Made by a program: the position numbers and the translations under genes
Assembly: GCF_016650815.1 (NCBI RefSeq)
Contig: NZ_JAEKEZ010000033.1
Location: forward strand, 310,001-374,000
From: Pseudomonas sp. TH31
Lineage (GTDB): Bacteria > Pseudomonadota > Gammaproteobacteria > Pseudomonadales > Pseudomonadaceae
DNA: 64,000 nucleotides
Direction of reading: 5' to 3'
The notes under the pieces: generated by a model
Told to the model about the DNA's origin: nothing
What the model saw: the letters and a program-made list of their open reading frames with translations, nothing else
Databases searched by the model: none
Shown here: positions 53,674 to 62,358 of the stretch, one piece after another
Numbering within the stretch: the first letter of the stretch is position 1
How the letters are laid out: each line of letters starts with the position of its first letter

Positions 53674-54834
53674 ATGACCCAGAGTAATGCACTCGTCGTT
53701 TTGCCGGCTTTTGGCAACGACATTGAAGCGTATGTTAATGAAGTTGTACTGCCTGATGCTATGAAGCGTCTGCGCGCCCGTGTTGTTGCGCGCAATATGG
53801 TAACTGTAAACAACGAAGATGAGTCTAAGGAAGTCGGTGATACTGTCCGTGTTCCAATGCCAGTAACTTTCGATGACGTCGACCAGTTTGATGAAGTCAA
53901 CGGCACAACTGCAACACCTATCTCCGTTAAGAAAGTAGACGTAAAAGTCGACAAGCACTTCTACAAGCAAGTTGAATTCAGCGACATGGAGTTCACTGGC
54001 AGCATGTCGGGATCGATTGAGAACGCCCTGGGCGGAATGATCGATGTGATTGGCCGTGGTGTGAACCGTTCGATCTCAAGCCTTGCTCTCGAAATCCCAG
54101 GCTTCTCTGGCAACCTTGCCTCCACAAACAAGCGCGACGGCAGCGACCTGATCAACCTCCAAGAGGCTATCGAGCAGGCCAACGTTTACGACAACCGTAA
54201 GCTGTACCTCACCAGCCGTTCAAATGCTGATCTATTGAACGTGTACGCGAACTACAACTACAAAGACGCTGAAGCTTCGGGCGTTCTCGGCAACAAATTC
54301 AACTTCGACATCATGAGCGACAATCAGGCCATCACGCACAAAGCAGGCTCCGCGTCTGCCAATGCCGGCCTGAAACTGGCTTCTGACGCATCTGCCGGGA
54401 CACTGGTACTCAACATCACCGCAGCTGTAGGCGACCGGTTTGTCAAAGGTGATGTCATCGTGATTGCCGGCACTGAGCAGACCTTCGCTGTTGGCTCCAC
54501 CGTTGTCGCTGTAGCCGGTGCCAATGCTGTTCCAGTCACCACCGCCGTCATCGCAACCATCTCGGCAAACTCGGCAGTAACTGTTCTTGGTGATCACCGC
54601 ATCGACCTGGCCTGCACTCCAACGTTTGCAATGATGGTCACTCGTAAACTGGAAAGCCCAGCTGGTCAGCCAGGTGTCATCTCCGGGTACATCACGGATG
54701 AGGTTTCTGGCCTGACTCTGCAGTCGATGATTTGGTACGACGCTTCACGCAGGAAACACCAGTTCCGCCTGGAAACCCTGTTTGGTCTGAAAGTCCTCGA
54801 TCACTCCCGCGCACTGCGCATGGGTGGTCACTAA
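53674..54834 (+). CDS. Major capsid (coat) protein, P22 gp5-like
   Basis: 386 residues. It begins T-Q-S-N-A-L-V-V-L-P-A-F with VRVPMPVTFDDVDQFDEVNG and HFYKQVEFSDMEFTGSMSGS. The C-terminal end is LQSMIWYDASRRKHQFRLET then LFGLKVLDHSRALRM. These follow the P22-type coat fold. An inserted Ala/Val-rich region (about 240-310) would be the surface domain. An AATAATAATAAATAGG leader precedes it. Confidence 0.82.
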   Translation: MTQSNALVVLPAFGNDIEAYVNEVVLPDAMKRLRARVVARNMVTVNNEDESKEVGDTVRVPMPVTFDDVDQFDEVNGTTATPISVKKVDVKVDKHFYKQVEFSDMEFTGSMSGSIENALGGMIDVIGRGVNRSISSLALEIPGFSGNLASTNKRDGSDLINLQEAIEQANVYDNRKLYLTSRSNADLLNVYANYNYKDAEASGVLGNKFNFDIMSDNQAITHKAGSASANAGLKLASDASAGTLVLNITAAVGDRFVKGDVIVIAGTEQTFAVGSTVVAVAGANAVPVTTAVIATISANSAVTVLGDHRIDLACTPTFAMMVTRKLESPAGQPGVISGYITDEVSGLTLQSMIWYDASRRKHQFRLETLFGLKVLDHSRALRMGGH

Positions 54835-54876
54835 GAGCTCCGGGGCCTAGCAGCTAGCAAAGCCCCACGTTCACCA

Positions 54877-54911
54877 GACCTCCGTTCGCTTACCGGCAGC
54901 GGAGGTCTTTA
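54877..54911 (+). terminator. Hairpin after the coat gene
   Basis: AGACCTCCG and CGGAGGTCT form a 9-bp stem with a short T stretch, between coat and the next small gene. It may lower expression of downstream genes relative to coat. Confidence 0.6.
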
Positions 54912-54929
54912 ACTTTCAGGAGTCTCAAA

Positions 54930-55241
54930 ATGAGCGAAGTAACCGCTACAAAAGATCGCACGGGCGAAGTGCTGCCAATCGTTCGACCAGGCAAATCCAT
55001 CGGCAAGTCAGCCTTATCCGGCACTCAGACATTCACGTCGACAGCTCCAGATGGTGAAGCTATCTACATCTTCTGCACGTCCCTGATTCATGTAGCTGAA
55101 GGCGCCACGGTCACAGACACCGACGCACCAATCGATGCCAGGGGCGGTGTCTATTTGAATGCAAACCGTGGCCGGTCAATCAGCGTGAAGCTGTTGGCTG
55201 GTGAAGATCCGGCTGTCGTATGGATTCACGAGGTTCGCTGA
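54930..55241 (+). CDS. Hypothetical virion-associated protein
   Basis: 103 residues, beta-rich (KSALSGTQTFTSTAPDGEAI ... SISVKLLAGEDPAVVWIHEV). Location after the coat gene suggests a capsid decoration or fibre-linked protein. Its TGA overlaps the next ATG (TGATG), so the two are coupled. No family recognised. Confidence 0.6.
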   Translation: MSEVTATKDRTGEVLPIVRPGKSIGKSALSGTQTFTSTAPDGEAIYIFCTSLIHVAEGATVTDTDAPIDARGGVYLNANRGRSISVKLLAGEDPAVVWIHEVR

Positions 55242-57013
55242 TGAATATCCTTGGCCGAAACCTCTTATCGTTGACTGTGTACCACTTGCGCCGTGTTGTG
55301 TACGTCGTGATCGGTTTGCCAGTGATCGACAGCGTCACCACGAATCCTGACGGGACTGTTGTCGTCGGTGGTAGCGGCGGCACGCCTGGGCAGACAATCG
55401 TCATCACTTTCCCTGACGGCTCCGTGGGCACTGGAATCGTTGGCAACGGCGGTGGTTGGTCGGTGACGTCGCCGGGGGTAGTTGCGCCTGTTCCAAGACC
55501 TGAGGATCTCGTCGTCGACCAGGTTCCTACTCCTGATAAACCTACCGTTCCCGAACCAGGCGAAGTGAAGCCAGGCGAAGGTGGTGGGACTGTGATTGGA
55601 GGTGGTGGAGCGAATCCAGGTGATGATGTTGAAGTCACGCTACCGGGCGGTGAGACGGGGTCTGGTGAGGCTGGGGAAGACGGCGACTGGGAAGTTGAAT
55701 TCCCGGATGTTCCTTACGATCCTGAACTTGATCCTGGCGACGTCGGAGTGATCACAAACCCGAAGCCGGGTGAGCCAGTCGTTGAGGATGTCACACCGAA
55801 TTCGGATGGCACTGTCACCGTTGGTGGTGGAGCGAACCCAGGTGATCAGATCACAGTGACGTTCCCGGACGGATCGACAGGCACTGGCACTGCTGACGAG
55901 AACGGGGATTGGACTGTCGTATCTCCTGGAGCCCAGAGCCCAGATCTTGGTGTAGGTGATGTGACGGTGATCGCAAAGCCAGATCCAATGGCGGGTTCAA
56001 TCTCGGCACCGGACGCAGTCTACGCAGACATCGCGGGCTTGGAGTTTGTTGAGGTTGATGACGCCGGAAACTATATCGCCTGGGAAGAACTGATCGAGCA
56101 AATGAAAAAGATTGTCGGGGTGAGCGCTACTGCCAGCGTAACTTCGAAGCTCGGATATAACGGCGGATACGCAAAGAGCGTTATTAAAGTTGGTAGTGCC
56201 TACCTGGTTACATTTGACTTCAAAATATTCATTTTTGATAGCCTTCAAGATCTGAGCAGCGGTACAGCAAGAGTCATCGAGAAGAACTATCTGCACAATG
56301 GATACTGCGGAGTTTTTAAGACCAACCATACAGGCTATTACCTAAGATCCGATGGCGGCAGAAATAGGCTTGTACGATTCGATGGTGCTGATACTGGACT
56401 GGTCTTTGATGTTGTCAATGATAATGTCCCGGATATCGTTAGTCTTGGCTCTGTGGACTGGATGTACAACTCAGACTTCAGCATTTCGTATCTGATCGAT
56501 CCAGTAACGTTGTCAGTAACACCTGGCCCGGTCTTCAACGATATAAGTTTAAGTTTCGCAGGGTATTCAGGTTGGGCAGCAAATGGGGCAGGGCGCACAT
56601 TCATCACAGCTGAATCAAACACGACTGGCTATTCTGGAGTGTACGAAGTCAGCGCAGGTGGGGCGAAGTCACTTGTTGTAGAGATTCCTGGTGAGTTAAC
56701 TGCCGGGGATAAATACCTTTACATTAAGAGTGGCACATCCGTCTCAAGGGTCACTCTGGGCACGATGTCTGTTACTGAATTCAGCTTGGGCCACAAGTTA
56801 TTGGAAGGCTATTCCCGTGGCGACTTCGCTGTTTTCAGAAACTCAGAGTCATCAGTGACAGTGACATACGATGCCGGTGTTACATTTGAAAAAATCTTTG
56901 TAATTCAAAATGACGCGAGCCTGATGTGGGTTGACATGGAAGATGATAGGTTGGTGTTGACAAGGAACTACAGAGAGTTTGATCTACTCGAATATCAGTT
57001 GATCGAAGAGTGA
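55241..57013 (+). CDS. Fibre/decoration protein with Ig-like repeats and a propeller-like C-terminus
   Basis: 590 residues. Three bacterial Ig-like repeats lie between about residues 25 and 240, each with the pattern N-P-D-G-T-V-x-V-G-G-G-...-P-G-Q-x-I-x-V-T-F-P-D-G-S, separated by Pro/Glu-rich linkers. The C-terminal ~330 residues are beta-rich and repeat-like. The start at 55241 is set by overlap and GAGG 8 bases upstream. Likely a virion surface protein that contacts cells. The low-complexity Gly/Pro linkers are unlike its neighbours. Confidence 0.65.
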   Translation: MNILGRNLLSLTVYHLRRVVYVVIGLPVIDSVTTNPDGTVVVGGSGGTPGQTIVITFPDGSVGTGIVGNGGGWSVTSPGVVAPVPRPEDLVVDQVPTPDKPTVPEPGEVKPGEGGGTVIGGGGANPGDDVEVTLPGGETGSGEAGEDGDWEVEFPDVPYDPELDPGDVGVITNPKPGEPVVEDVTPNSDGTVTVGGGANPGDQITVTFPDGSTGTGTADENGDWTVVSPGAQSPDLGVGDVTVIAKPDPMAGSISAPDAVYADIAGLEFVEVDDAGNYIAWEELIEQMKKIVGVSATASVTSKLGYNGGYAKSVIKVGSAYLVTFDFKIFIFDSLQDLSSGTARVIEKNYLHNGYCGVFKTNHTGYYLRSDGGRNRLVRFDGADTGLVFDVVNDNVPDIVSLGSVDWMYNSDFSISYLIDPVTLSVTPGPVFNDISLSFAGYSGWAANGAGRTFITAESNTTGYSGVYEVSAGGAKSLVVEIPGELTAGDKYLYIKSGTSVSRVTLGTMSVTEFSLGHKLLEGYSRGDFAVFRNSESSVTVTYDAGVTFEKIFVIQNDASLMWVDMEDDRLVLTRNYREFDLLEYQLIEE

Positions 57014-57031
57014 TATAATATTCACATAATA
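57011..57031 (+). promoter_or_regulatory. Extended -10 promoter TGATATAAT
   Basis: TG-A-TATAAT at 57011-57019 is a full extended -10 element, followed by ACATAATAAG. It lies between the two fibre genes, overlapping the upstream stop codon. Confidence 0.6.
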
Positions 57032-57063
57032 AGATTTGCATTCAAAAGCAAACAGGATTTCGG

Positions 57064-58404
57064 ATGACAACTAATAAGAAACGTCCCAGTGACCTTGTAA
57101 CGGTTTGGGACAAAAACCTAGATTCAGTGATTCACGTTCATAGGCCAGGCAATTCTCAGAAAGCTACTGTTCGTCAGGTTGTTGATGCAGTAGTCGCTGC
57201 CATTCCGACACCTGACCCAGGTGAGGAAGTTCCTGTCTCTGGCATTGAAACTGGCGCCGTAGTTATGTTGCCAGAGGGCTCATATGCAGATTACTTCGAG
57301 TGCGATGGGAGTATTAAGCAAAGCTCGCTGGCCTCGGAGCTGGCCGGAATCATCAATGGTGGGACTCCGAAGTATCAGAGCATCCTGTCGAGCAGTGTGG
57401 CCAGGAAATCGCTGACTACTGGTGAGGTTTTGGATGCGGTTTACTTCAAAGGCCTGCTGTTTACCGTCAATAGCGTTTCTCCATTCATAACAGCCTACGA
57501 CTCTAGCTTCAACTTGGTGTACTCAAATGCTACGGCATTAAGCCACAAGCGGCTGGTAGTTACTGACAATGCGGTCTACTTCCTGAACGGCAGCTACAAC
57601 ATTTACTGCATTCAAGTAAGCGGATCTACAGTAACTGCTGCTTATACCGGCGAGTCCTCCCAGGCATCAAATGGCGGGTTCAGTGCTGTTAGTGTGTCTG
57701 CCGATGAAGACCTTTTTTGCTGGATCTCCCTGCGTCGACTGTACAGCCCAAAAACCAACACGAAGAGAATAATCAACGGTGTTTTTTCTATCGGTGGGCT
57801 CGATCAGGGCAGCACAATATTAAAGACAGATAGTGGTCGCATTTTCTTCGTCGGTACGTTTGGCGCCTCTGCACCTGGCCTCTATGAGATGTTTCTAGAT
57901 ACTGCCGTCCCTACCGTCTCATCGGCCAGGCTCATCCAGTCAATTTACCCGGCTCCCGACACGATTAAATGCACTGGTGATTTCGTGTATTTCGGCGTTG
58001 CAGGGATTCAGTACAAGCTAAACGCCAAGACGGACAGGGTCACATCAGTAACATCACCGTTTTTCGTAAACGCATCCGCTGTCACTCACAGCATCGCATG
58101 CCACAACAACTTCCTATTTGTGAACGGCCTCCGAGCTACGGCGAACAATTTTGGCCACGTCTCTTTCGACTACGGCAACACGTTCTCCAAGCTGCCGGCG
58201 TTCAACACAAAGATTGCCGGGATGCTCATAGATCCAGTGGCACATAAGGCCTTGTACTTCGGTGACTCCGGCACCATCGGATCTGCTGACGGCTCAGCTG
58301 GCAACGTGGAAATCCACCAGCTCACACTGCTCGATAACAACTATTTCAAATTGCCTCTCGTGACCGGGGCGTGCGAGGGGTACAGGTTCTATGTCAAAAA
58401 ATAA
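57064..58404 (+). CDS. Tail fibre/receptor-binding-like protein
   Basis: 446 residues. The N-terminal part has a collagen-free fibre start (IHVHRPGNSQKATVRQVVDA) and ETGAVVMLPEGSYADYFECD, as in phage fibre tips. The rest is beta-propeller-like, similar in style to the C-terminus of the preceding gene. The last 5 codons overlap the next gene (58391). Probable host-range determinant. Confidence 0.65.
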   Translation: MTTNKKRPSDLVTVWDKNLDSVIHVHRPGNSQKATVRQVVDAVVAAIPTPDPGEEVPVSGIETGAVVMLPEGSYADYFECDGSIKQSSLASELAGIINGGTPKYQSILSSSVARKSLTTGEVLDAVYFKGLLFTVNSVSPFITAYDSSFNLVYSNATALSHKRLVVTDNAVYFLNGSYNIYCIQVSGSTVTAAYTGESSQASNGGFSAVSVSADEDLFCWISLRRLYSPKTNTKRIINGVFSIGGLDQGSTILKTDSGRIFFVGTFGASAPGLYEMFLDTAVPTVSSARLIQSIYPAPDTIKCTGDFVYFGVAGIQYKLNAKTDRVTSVTSPFFVNASAVTHSIACHNNFLFVNGLRATANNFGHVSFDYGNTFSKLPAFNTKIAGMLIDPVAHKALYFGDSGTIGSADGSAGNVEIHQLTLLDNNYFKLPLVTGACEGYRFYVKK

Positions 58405-58777
58405 GCTGCACTACGATGACGCCGGCTACGTGTACGGGTACGGCGACCTACCGGGCAATCAGTTCATCGAGGTCGACAATTTTGAGGAAGCGCTCCAGGC
58501 GTTCTCAAGCCGGAAGTCCCTGAGGATTGTTGATGGCGAGCTGGTGATCGAGATTTCAAGAGAGGAGAAGCTGAAAGAAGTCACAAGGGCGCGTGACGAG
58601 CTGCTGGCCGAGTCAGATCTGCTGCGCGTGAGGCTGCATGACGCTGAAGACATTGCCGGAACCATCGACACCGTATCCAGACAGCGCCTTGCTACGTACA
58701 GACAGGCTTTGCGTGATGTGACACTGCAAGATCCTTTCAGCGTGATCTGGCCGGCTTTGGAGACAAACAATGAGTAA
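58391..58777 (+). CDS. Tail fibre assembly/chaperone-like protein
   Basis: 128 residues. The end reads RARDELLAESDLLRVRLHDA ... RQRLATYRQALRDVTLQDPF then VIWPAL. This is the R-D-x-L-L-x-x-S-D...Y-R-Q-A-L-R-D-V...W-P signature of phage tail assembly chaperones. Overlaps the fibre gene by 14 bases, consistent with it helping that fibre fold. Confidence 0.78.
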   Translation: MSKNKLHYDDAGYVYGYGDLPGNQFIEVDNFEEALQAFSSRKSLRIVDGELVIEISREEKLKEVTRARDELLAESDLLRVRLHDAEDIAGTIDTVSRQRLATYRQALRDVTLQDPFSVIWPALETNNE

Positions 58778-58955
58778 GTATTCTGTGTGGCTTGAGAATT
58801 CTGGGGATCGGGTGCTTGTGGATGTCGGCAGCAAGGCAGAGCAACATTGGCGTGCGGAGGGGTATGCAGAGCCGGGATTGGTTGTTGATGCCGTTTCTGT
58901 GATTGAGGATAAGGCTGTCAAGAAGACCAGGGGCAGGAAGTCCGTGGAGGCCTAG
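58770..58955 (+). CDS. Small hypothetical protein after the fibre chaperone
   Basis: 61 residues ending in a basic tail (KKTRGRKSVEA). Overlaps the chaperone gene by 8 bases. No family recognised; coupled translation suggests a small fibre-linked or accessory protein. Confidence 0.5.
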   Translation: MSKYSVWLENSGDRVLVDVGSKAEQHWRAEGYAEPGLVVDAVSVIEDKAVKKTRGRKSVEA

Positions 58956-58977
58956 GGTTCTGGTTGGTTAAGTTTAC

Positions 58978-59238
58978 TCACAGTCCCAAATCTTGTTCGA
59001 TTCGCATTCCCTTCATCAAATTGTCGTTAGAAAACATCTCAAGCGCTCGCTGCTTTACTGCGTTTGCAATATCAACTATCGGATGTCCGTTTGTAATTGA
59101 CTCCTGATGTTCCGCAGTAGCTCGCTCGATCACTTGTAAATAAATATGCTCGCCATGCTTTTTAATGGCCAGGTGAAAAGGGTTGCTTGAATCAAAGTTT
59201 GATTCGACTTGCTTGGTCATTGAAAGGGTTTGGCTCAC
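58978..59238 (-). CDS. Small leftward hypothetical protein
   Basis: 86 residues from a GTG at 59238 with GGAG 7 bases upstream (M-S-Q-T-L-S-M-T-K-Q). Helical and soluble. It reads against the structural operon and is divergent from the lysis genes. Could be a small regulator; no family recognised. Confidence 0.5.
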   Translation of the reverse strand: MSQTLSMTKQVESNFDSSNPFHLAIKKHGEHIYLQVIERATAEHQESITNGHPIVDIANAVKQRALEMFSNDNLMKGMRIEQDLGL

Positions 59239-59261
59239 GACAACACTCCGTTGTTTTAAGT

Positions 59262-59301
59262 GATACAATAAATAATAGACTCACATAATAATAAGAAGAA
59301 A
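59262..59301 (+). promoter_or_regulatory. Extended -10 promoter TGATACAAT with AATAATAAGAAG leader
   Basis: TG-A-TACAAT at 59261-59269 then CACATAATAATAAGAAGAAAG before the holin ATG. It drives the lysis cassette. Confidence 0.6.
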
Positions 59302-59306
59302 GTCTA

Positions 59307-59522
59307 ATGTCAATTTATCAGGACGTGGCCGTCGAGGCTACTAAGTCTGCACCACCTGTTGCTGTGACCGGCGCGATTATCATGGGCATGTCCATGAGTG
59401 ATTGGGTCACCATTCTTACGCTTGCATATCTAGTTCTTCAGATATATTTCTCCGTCTTAAAAAATAGACGAGAAACAAGGGAGAGTTTAGTAAAAGAGAA
59501 GAATGCTAATGGCTCTAAGTAA
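59307..59522 (+). CDS. Putative holin
   Basis: 71 residues. One strong membrane segment (DWVTILTLAYLVLQIYFSVL) and a weaker hydrophobic N-terminal one (APPVAVTGAIIMGMSM), with a charged C-terminal tail. Size, topology and position before endolysin fit a small class II/III holin or pinholin. It overlaps the endolysin gene by 20 bases. Confidence 0.72.
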   Translation: MSIYQDVAVEATKSAPPVAVTGAIIMGMSMSDWVTILTLAYLVLQIYFSVLKNRRETRESLVKEKNANGSK

Positions 59523-59976
59523 GCGTCTTCTCGCCGCTAGCATCGCCGCAACAATCAGTATTGCTTCAGTGCTGGTTGCAAAACATGAAGGACTAGAAAC
59601 CTCTGCCTATAGAGATCCAATTGGTATTCCAACTATTTGCTATGGCCATACAGCGACAGCGTATATCGGTCAGGTAAAAACCATTGCCGAATGTCAGGAG
59701 CTTCTTTCGTCTGATCTTCTAATTGCAATCAGTGATGTCGAGAGCAGGGTGAAAGTGCCAATGACGATTGAGCGTCGGGCCGCCATTGTCTCCTTCGTGT
59801 ACAACGTCGGAGGCACCAGGTTCGGCAGTTCAACGTTGCTCAAGAAGTTAAATGCCGGTGACGCTCGTGGTGCGTGCGCGGAGCTCAGTCGCTGGATTTA
59901 TGCCGGTGGAGTGAAGCTAAGAGGACTCGTCTCAAGGAGAGCTGAGGAGCGTGCGTTGTGTGAGGTGGGGCTATGA
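59503..59976 (+). CDS. SAR endolysin, GH24 lysozyme family
   Basis: 157 residues. Catalytic set E29-x8-D38-x5-T44 (HEGLETSAYRDPIGIPT) matches the E-8-D-5-T spacing of T4/P21-type lysozymes. The N-terminus (LLAASIAATISIASVLVA) is a signal-arrest-release segment, so it can export through Sec and be activated when released from the membrane. This fits a pinholin partner. Confidence 0.88.
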   Translation: MLMALSKRLLAASIAATISIASVLVAKHEGLETSAYRDPIGIPTICYGHTATAYIGQVKTIAECQELLSSDLLIAISDVESRVKVPMTIERRAAIVSFVYNVGGTRFGSSTLLKKLNAGDARGACAELSRWIYAGGVKLRGLVSRRAEERALCEVGL

Positions 59977-60428
59977 CCAAGTACCTACTGATCGCTGTGT
60001 TCGCCCTGGCGGCGCTTCTGAGTGGGATCTACATAAAGCATGACCGGGATCGGCTTATAGGTGATCTGAATACAGCTACCGAACAAATGGCCCGGCTGAA
60101 CGCGGAGGCGGAGTCTGCGCGCCTGGCGTTGGTGGCAAGGGACGAGCTGGATCGCAGGTTTTTTGAGGAAATGACTAATGCCAAGAATGAAATCGATAGC
60201 CTTCGTGCTGACCTTGCTGCTGGTACTAAGCGGTTGCTCGTCCGCGCCTCCTGCCAAAAGCAAGTGCCAGTTGCCGGAACCTCCAGCGTGGATGATGCAG
60301 CAGACGCAGAGCTTACAGCCGTTGCTGGACAAGATTATCTACGTCTCCGAGAGCAAATAATCACTACCGAAAGCCAGCTGGCAGGGCTCCAGGAGTACGT
60401 CCGTCAGGTTGTCCGGGTGGTGAAGTAA
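59973..60428 (+). CDS. Spanin inner-membrane subunit (Rz-like)
   Basis: 151 residues. N-terminal membrane anchor (KYLLIAVFALAALLSGIYI) and a long periplasmic coiled-coil (IGDLNTATEQMARLNAEAES). It links inner and outer membranes with the Rz1 lipoprotein nested in another frame. It overlaps the endolysin gene by 4 bases. Confidence 0.8.
   Translation: MTKYLLIAVFALAALLSGIYIKHDRDRLIGDLNTATEQMARLNAEAESARLALVARDELDRRFFEEMTNAKNEIDSLRADLAAGTKRLLVRASCQKQVPVAGTSSVDDAADAELTAVAGQDYLRLREQIITTESQLAGLQEYVRQVVRVVK
60178..60360 (+). CDS. Spanin outer-membrane lipoprotein (Rz1-like), nested in Rz
   Basis: 60 residues, MKSIAFVLTLLLVLSGCSS with lipobox L-S-G-C, then a Pro-rich part (APPAKSKCQLPEPPAW). It lies wholly within the Rz-like gene in a different frame, the classical nested spanin arrangement. 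Completes the holin-endolysin-spanin set. Confidence 0.82.
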   Translation: MPRMKSIAFVLTLLLVLSGCSSAPPAKSKCQLPEPPAWMMQQTQSLQPLLDKIIYVSESK

Positions 60429-61378
60429 TGGCCAGTCTTGCGGACAAAACGATCAAACATCAGATCGCCCTCAGGGGGCAGTTCACTCGTGTTGCCAAAC
60501 AAGCGGCTCTGCATCTCCAAGCCCTGAAGGTGTCGGTCAAGGCCGAGCTGGATGAGGCCATGACTGCGCGTAATTGGAACGCGGTGGCTCGTTTGCGCAA
60601 GACTTTTGTGACCATCGACAAGCTAATCGATGACGAATATTCGCTGATGTCCAGCACGCTCAAATCGGAGCTAGGCGACCTATTTGTCTATGAGTCCGAA
60701 TTCACAAGCAAGCTCCTTGGATTCGATTTCAGCAACAACATGGTCAGCGAAAAGCTTGTCGAGAGCATCGTCAGCCAAGATCCCTTTGACGGCAAAATTC
60801 TAGGCGAGTGGCTCGACGAGCAGAAGCTGGCAACGCAGATCAAAGTGAAACAGACCATTCGCGCGGGCGTGCTCAATGGCTTGCCTACGTCAAAGATCGT
60901 TGGAGCGTTGTATGCGGAGCCTGGGAACCCGTTCATAGGTGCCAAGCGTAATGCCGAGATCATGGTTCGTACTGCGTCTGCGCATGTGACATCCCAGGCA
61001 TCACTGAAGACTTTTGAGCGTGTGGGATTTGGTTCGTATCAGCTCAGTGCTGTGCTCGACTCTCGCACTACGCCGGTATGTCGCGCCCTGGATGGCCAGA
61101 TCTATCGATTGAGCGACAAGGGCCGGAAAGTGCCACCTTTTCACCCAGGCTGCCGCACTGTGATGATCGCGATCTCTGATGACGAGCCGGCATTCACTGA
61201 CGGATACCAGGACTGGCTTGGGCGTCAGAGCCCGGCAGAGCAGGAGTCAATCCTTGGGGCTGCTAGATACAGGCTATGGAAGTCTGGGCAGCCGCTGGAG
61301 AGCTTTGTTGACCTCGACACGCATCACGTCATTCCGCTCGACCAGCTTAGGTCAAAAGAAGTCCTTCTTAGCCGCTGA
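60428..61378 (+). CDS. Head morphogenesis protein (SPP1 gp7/Mu gpF-like)
   Basis: 316 residues. The C-terminal LDSRTTPVCRALDGQIYRLS and PPFHPGCRTVMI form the Cys-His 'D-x-R-T-x-x-x-C...G...P-P-x-H-P-x-C-R' motif of the minor head family. Joins the portal and assists capsid maturation. Its start overlaps the spanin stop. It is unusually placed after the lysis genes, far from portal. Confidence 0.85.
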   Translation: MASLADKTIKHQIALRGQFTRVAKQAALHLQALKVSVKAELDEAMTARNWNAVARLRKTFVTIDKLIDDEYSLMSSTLKSELGDLFVYESEFTSKLLGFDFSNNMVSEKLVESIVSQDPFDGKILGEWLDEQKLATQIKVKQTIRAGVLNGLPTSKIVGALYAEPGNPFIGAKRNAEIMVRTASAHVTSQASLKTFERVGFGSYQLSAVLDSRTTPVCRALDGQIYRLSDKGRKVPPFHPGCRTVMIAISDDEPAFTDGYQDWLGRQSPAEQESILGAARYRLWKSGQPLESFVDLDTHHVIPLDQLRSKEVLLSR

Positions 61379-61394
61379 GTATCACGGCCAACAT

Positions 61395-61510
61395 CCACCC
61401 CCTCTAGTACCACTCTCTTTATAAGAAGAAAGAAGAAAAACGGTAGTAGTGGGGGTGGATTGAAACCCGCTTTATGGCGGAAAACTAAAACTATTGGTTC
61501 AGAGAAACGG
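61395..61510. other. Composite intergenic element, related to 34472-34580
   Basis: CCACCCCCTCTAGTACC (61395-61411) and GGTAGTAGTGGGGGTGG (61442-61458) are near-inverse arms around a purine-rich core (TATAAGAAGAAAGAAGAAA), followed by CTAAAACTATTGGTTCAG. The 34.5-kb element shares the left arm, the core and the right-hand CTAAAAC-A/T-TTGGTTCAG. Here the second C-rich arm is inverted rather than direct. Confidence 0.6.
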
Positions 61511-61515
61511 CTCCT

Positions 61516-61881
61516 ATGTCATACGCAAATTTTGAAGATTACAGAAACGAGTTTGGAGACGACGATCTCCCCGAAGATGCTGAAACCAGGGTCATCAGAG
61601 CCATCGACCGCGCCTCGAAGCTCGCAGATACTTACATCCGCTCGAATGGCATCACCGTTCCGCTGACAGACCCTGTGGCAATCGCTGACGTGCGTGGGTC
61701 TGTACTGGACATTGCCAGATATAACGCATGGCCTGACACCGACAACGAAAACCTACGCAAACGCTACGAAGACGCCATAGCCTTTTTTGAAGGCATCGCA
61801 ACGGGCAAGATCCACCTCGTATCCAGCGGCCAGACCACTACCGGCTCCAAGCTCACAAACATCCGCTTGTTCCGTGCGTAA
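61516..61881 (+). CDS. Head-tail connector, DUF1320 (Mu gp36-like)
   Basis: 121 residues. Begins SYANFEDYRNEFGDDDLPED, with ASKLADTYIRSNGITVPLTD and RYEDAIAFFEGIATGKIHLV, as in DUF1320 neck proteins. It forms part of the connector with the following two genes, in the order seen in Mu-like phages. Confidence 0.82.
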   Translation: MSYANFEDYRNEFGDDDLPEDAETRVIRAIDRASKLADTYIRSNGITVPLTDPVAIADVRGSVLDIARYNAWPDTDNENLRKRYEDAIAFFEGIATGKIHLVSSGQTTTGSKLTNIRLFRA

Positions 61882-61884
61882 ACC

Positions 61885-62358
61885 ATGATTCCATTCATAG
61901 CCAGGGCATTCGCCGCTTCCTCGTCAGGCGACCGATCTATCGAGCTCGTGGCCAACACCAAGCAGCTCCAGCTGTTGGCGGCCAAGGTCAGCAAGCTCGG
62001 GGCCAACAACCCACATATCCGCGCCGGTCTCCAGGAAGTCGCGGCACTCTGGGAAAACCGGATCAAGGCCAACTTCCGCCGCTCTGTGAATCCCTATGGA
62101 GAGAAGTGGCCCGACCTCAAGCATCGCAAAGGCCAACCACTAATCGACACTGGCATGCTGCGTAACAGCGTCACAGGTGAAGTCCGTGGACTCAGCATTG
62201 TGCTCGGATCACCACTCGAATACGCAGACACCCATCAAAACGGCATTAGAGTTAAACAGCGCATGTTCCTGCCAAGTAAAGAGCGTGGCCTGCCAGATAA
62301 GTGGAAGAATGAGTATGTTAAAATACTAATAAAGAACGTCGAAAAGGCGCTGGCATGA
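61885..62358 (+). CDS. Virion morphogenesis protein (Mu gpG/P2 gpS-like)
   Basis: 157 residues. The core KANFRRSVNPYGEKWPDLKH then GQPLIDTGMLRNSVTGEVRG and YADTHQNGIRVKQRMFLPSK is the family signature. Completes the tail terminus/neck. Starts 4 bases after the DUF1320 gene. Confidence 0.85.
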   Translation: MIPFIARAFAASSSGDRSIELVANTKQLQLLAAKVSKLGANNPHIRAGLQEVAALWENRIKANFRRSVNPYGEKWPDLKHRKGQPLIDTGMLRNSVTGEVRGLSIVLGSPLEYADTHQNGIRVKQRMFLPSKERGLPDKWKNEYVKILIKNVEKALA

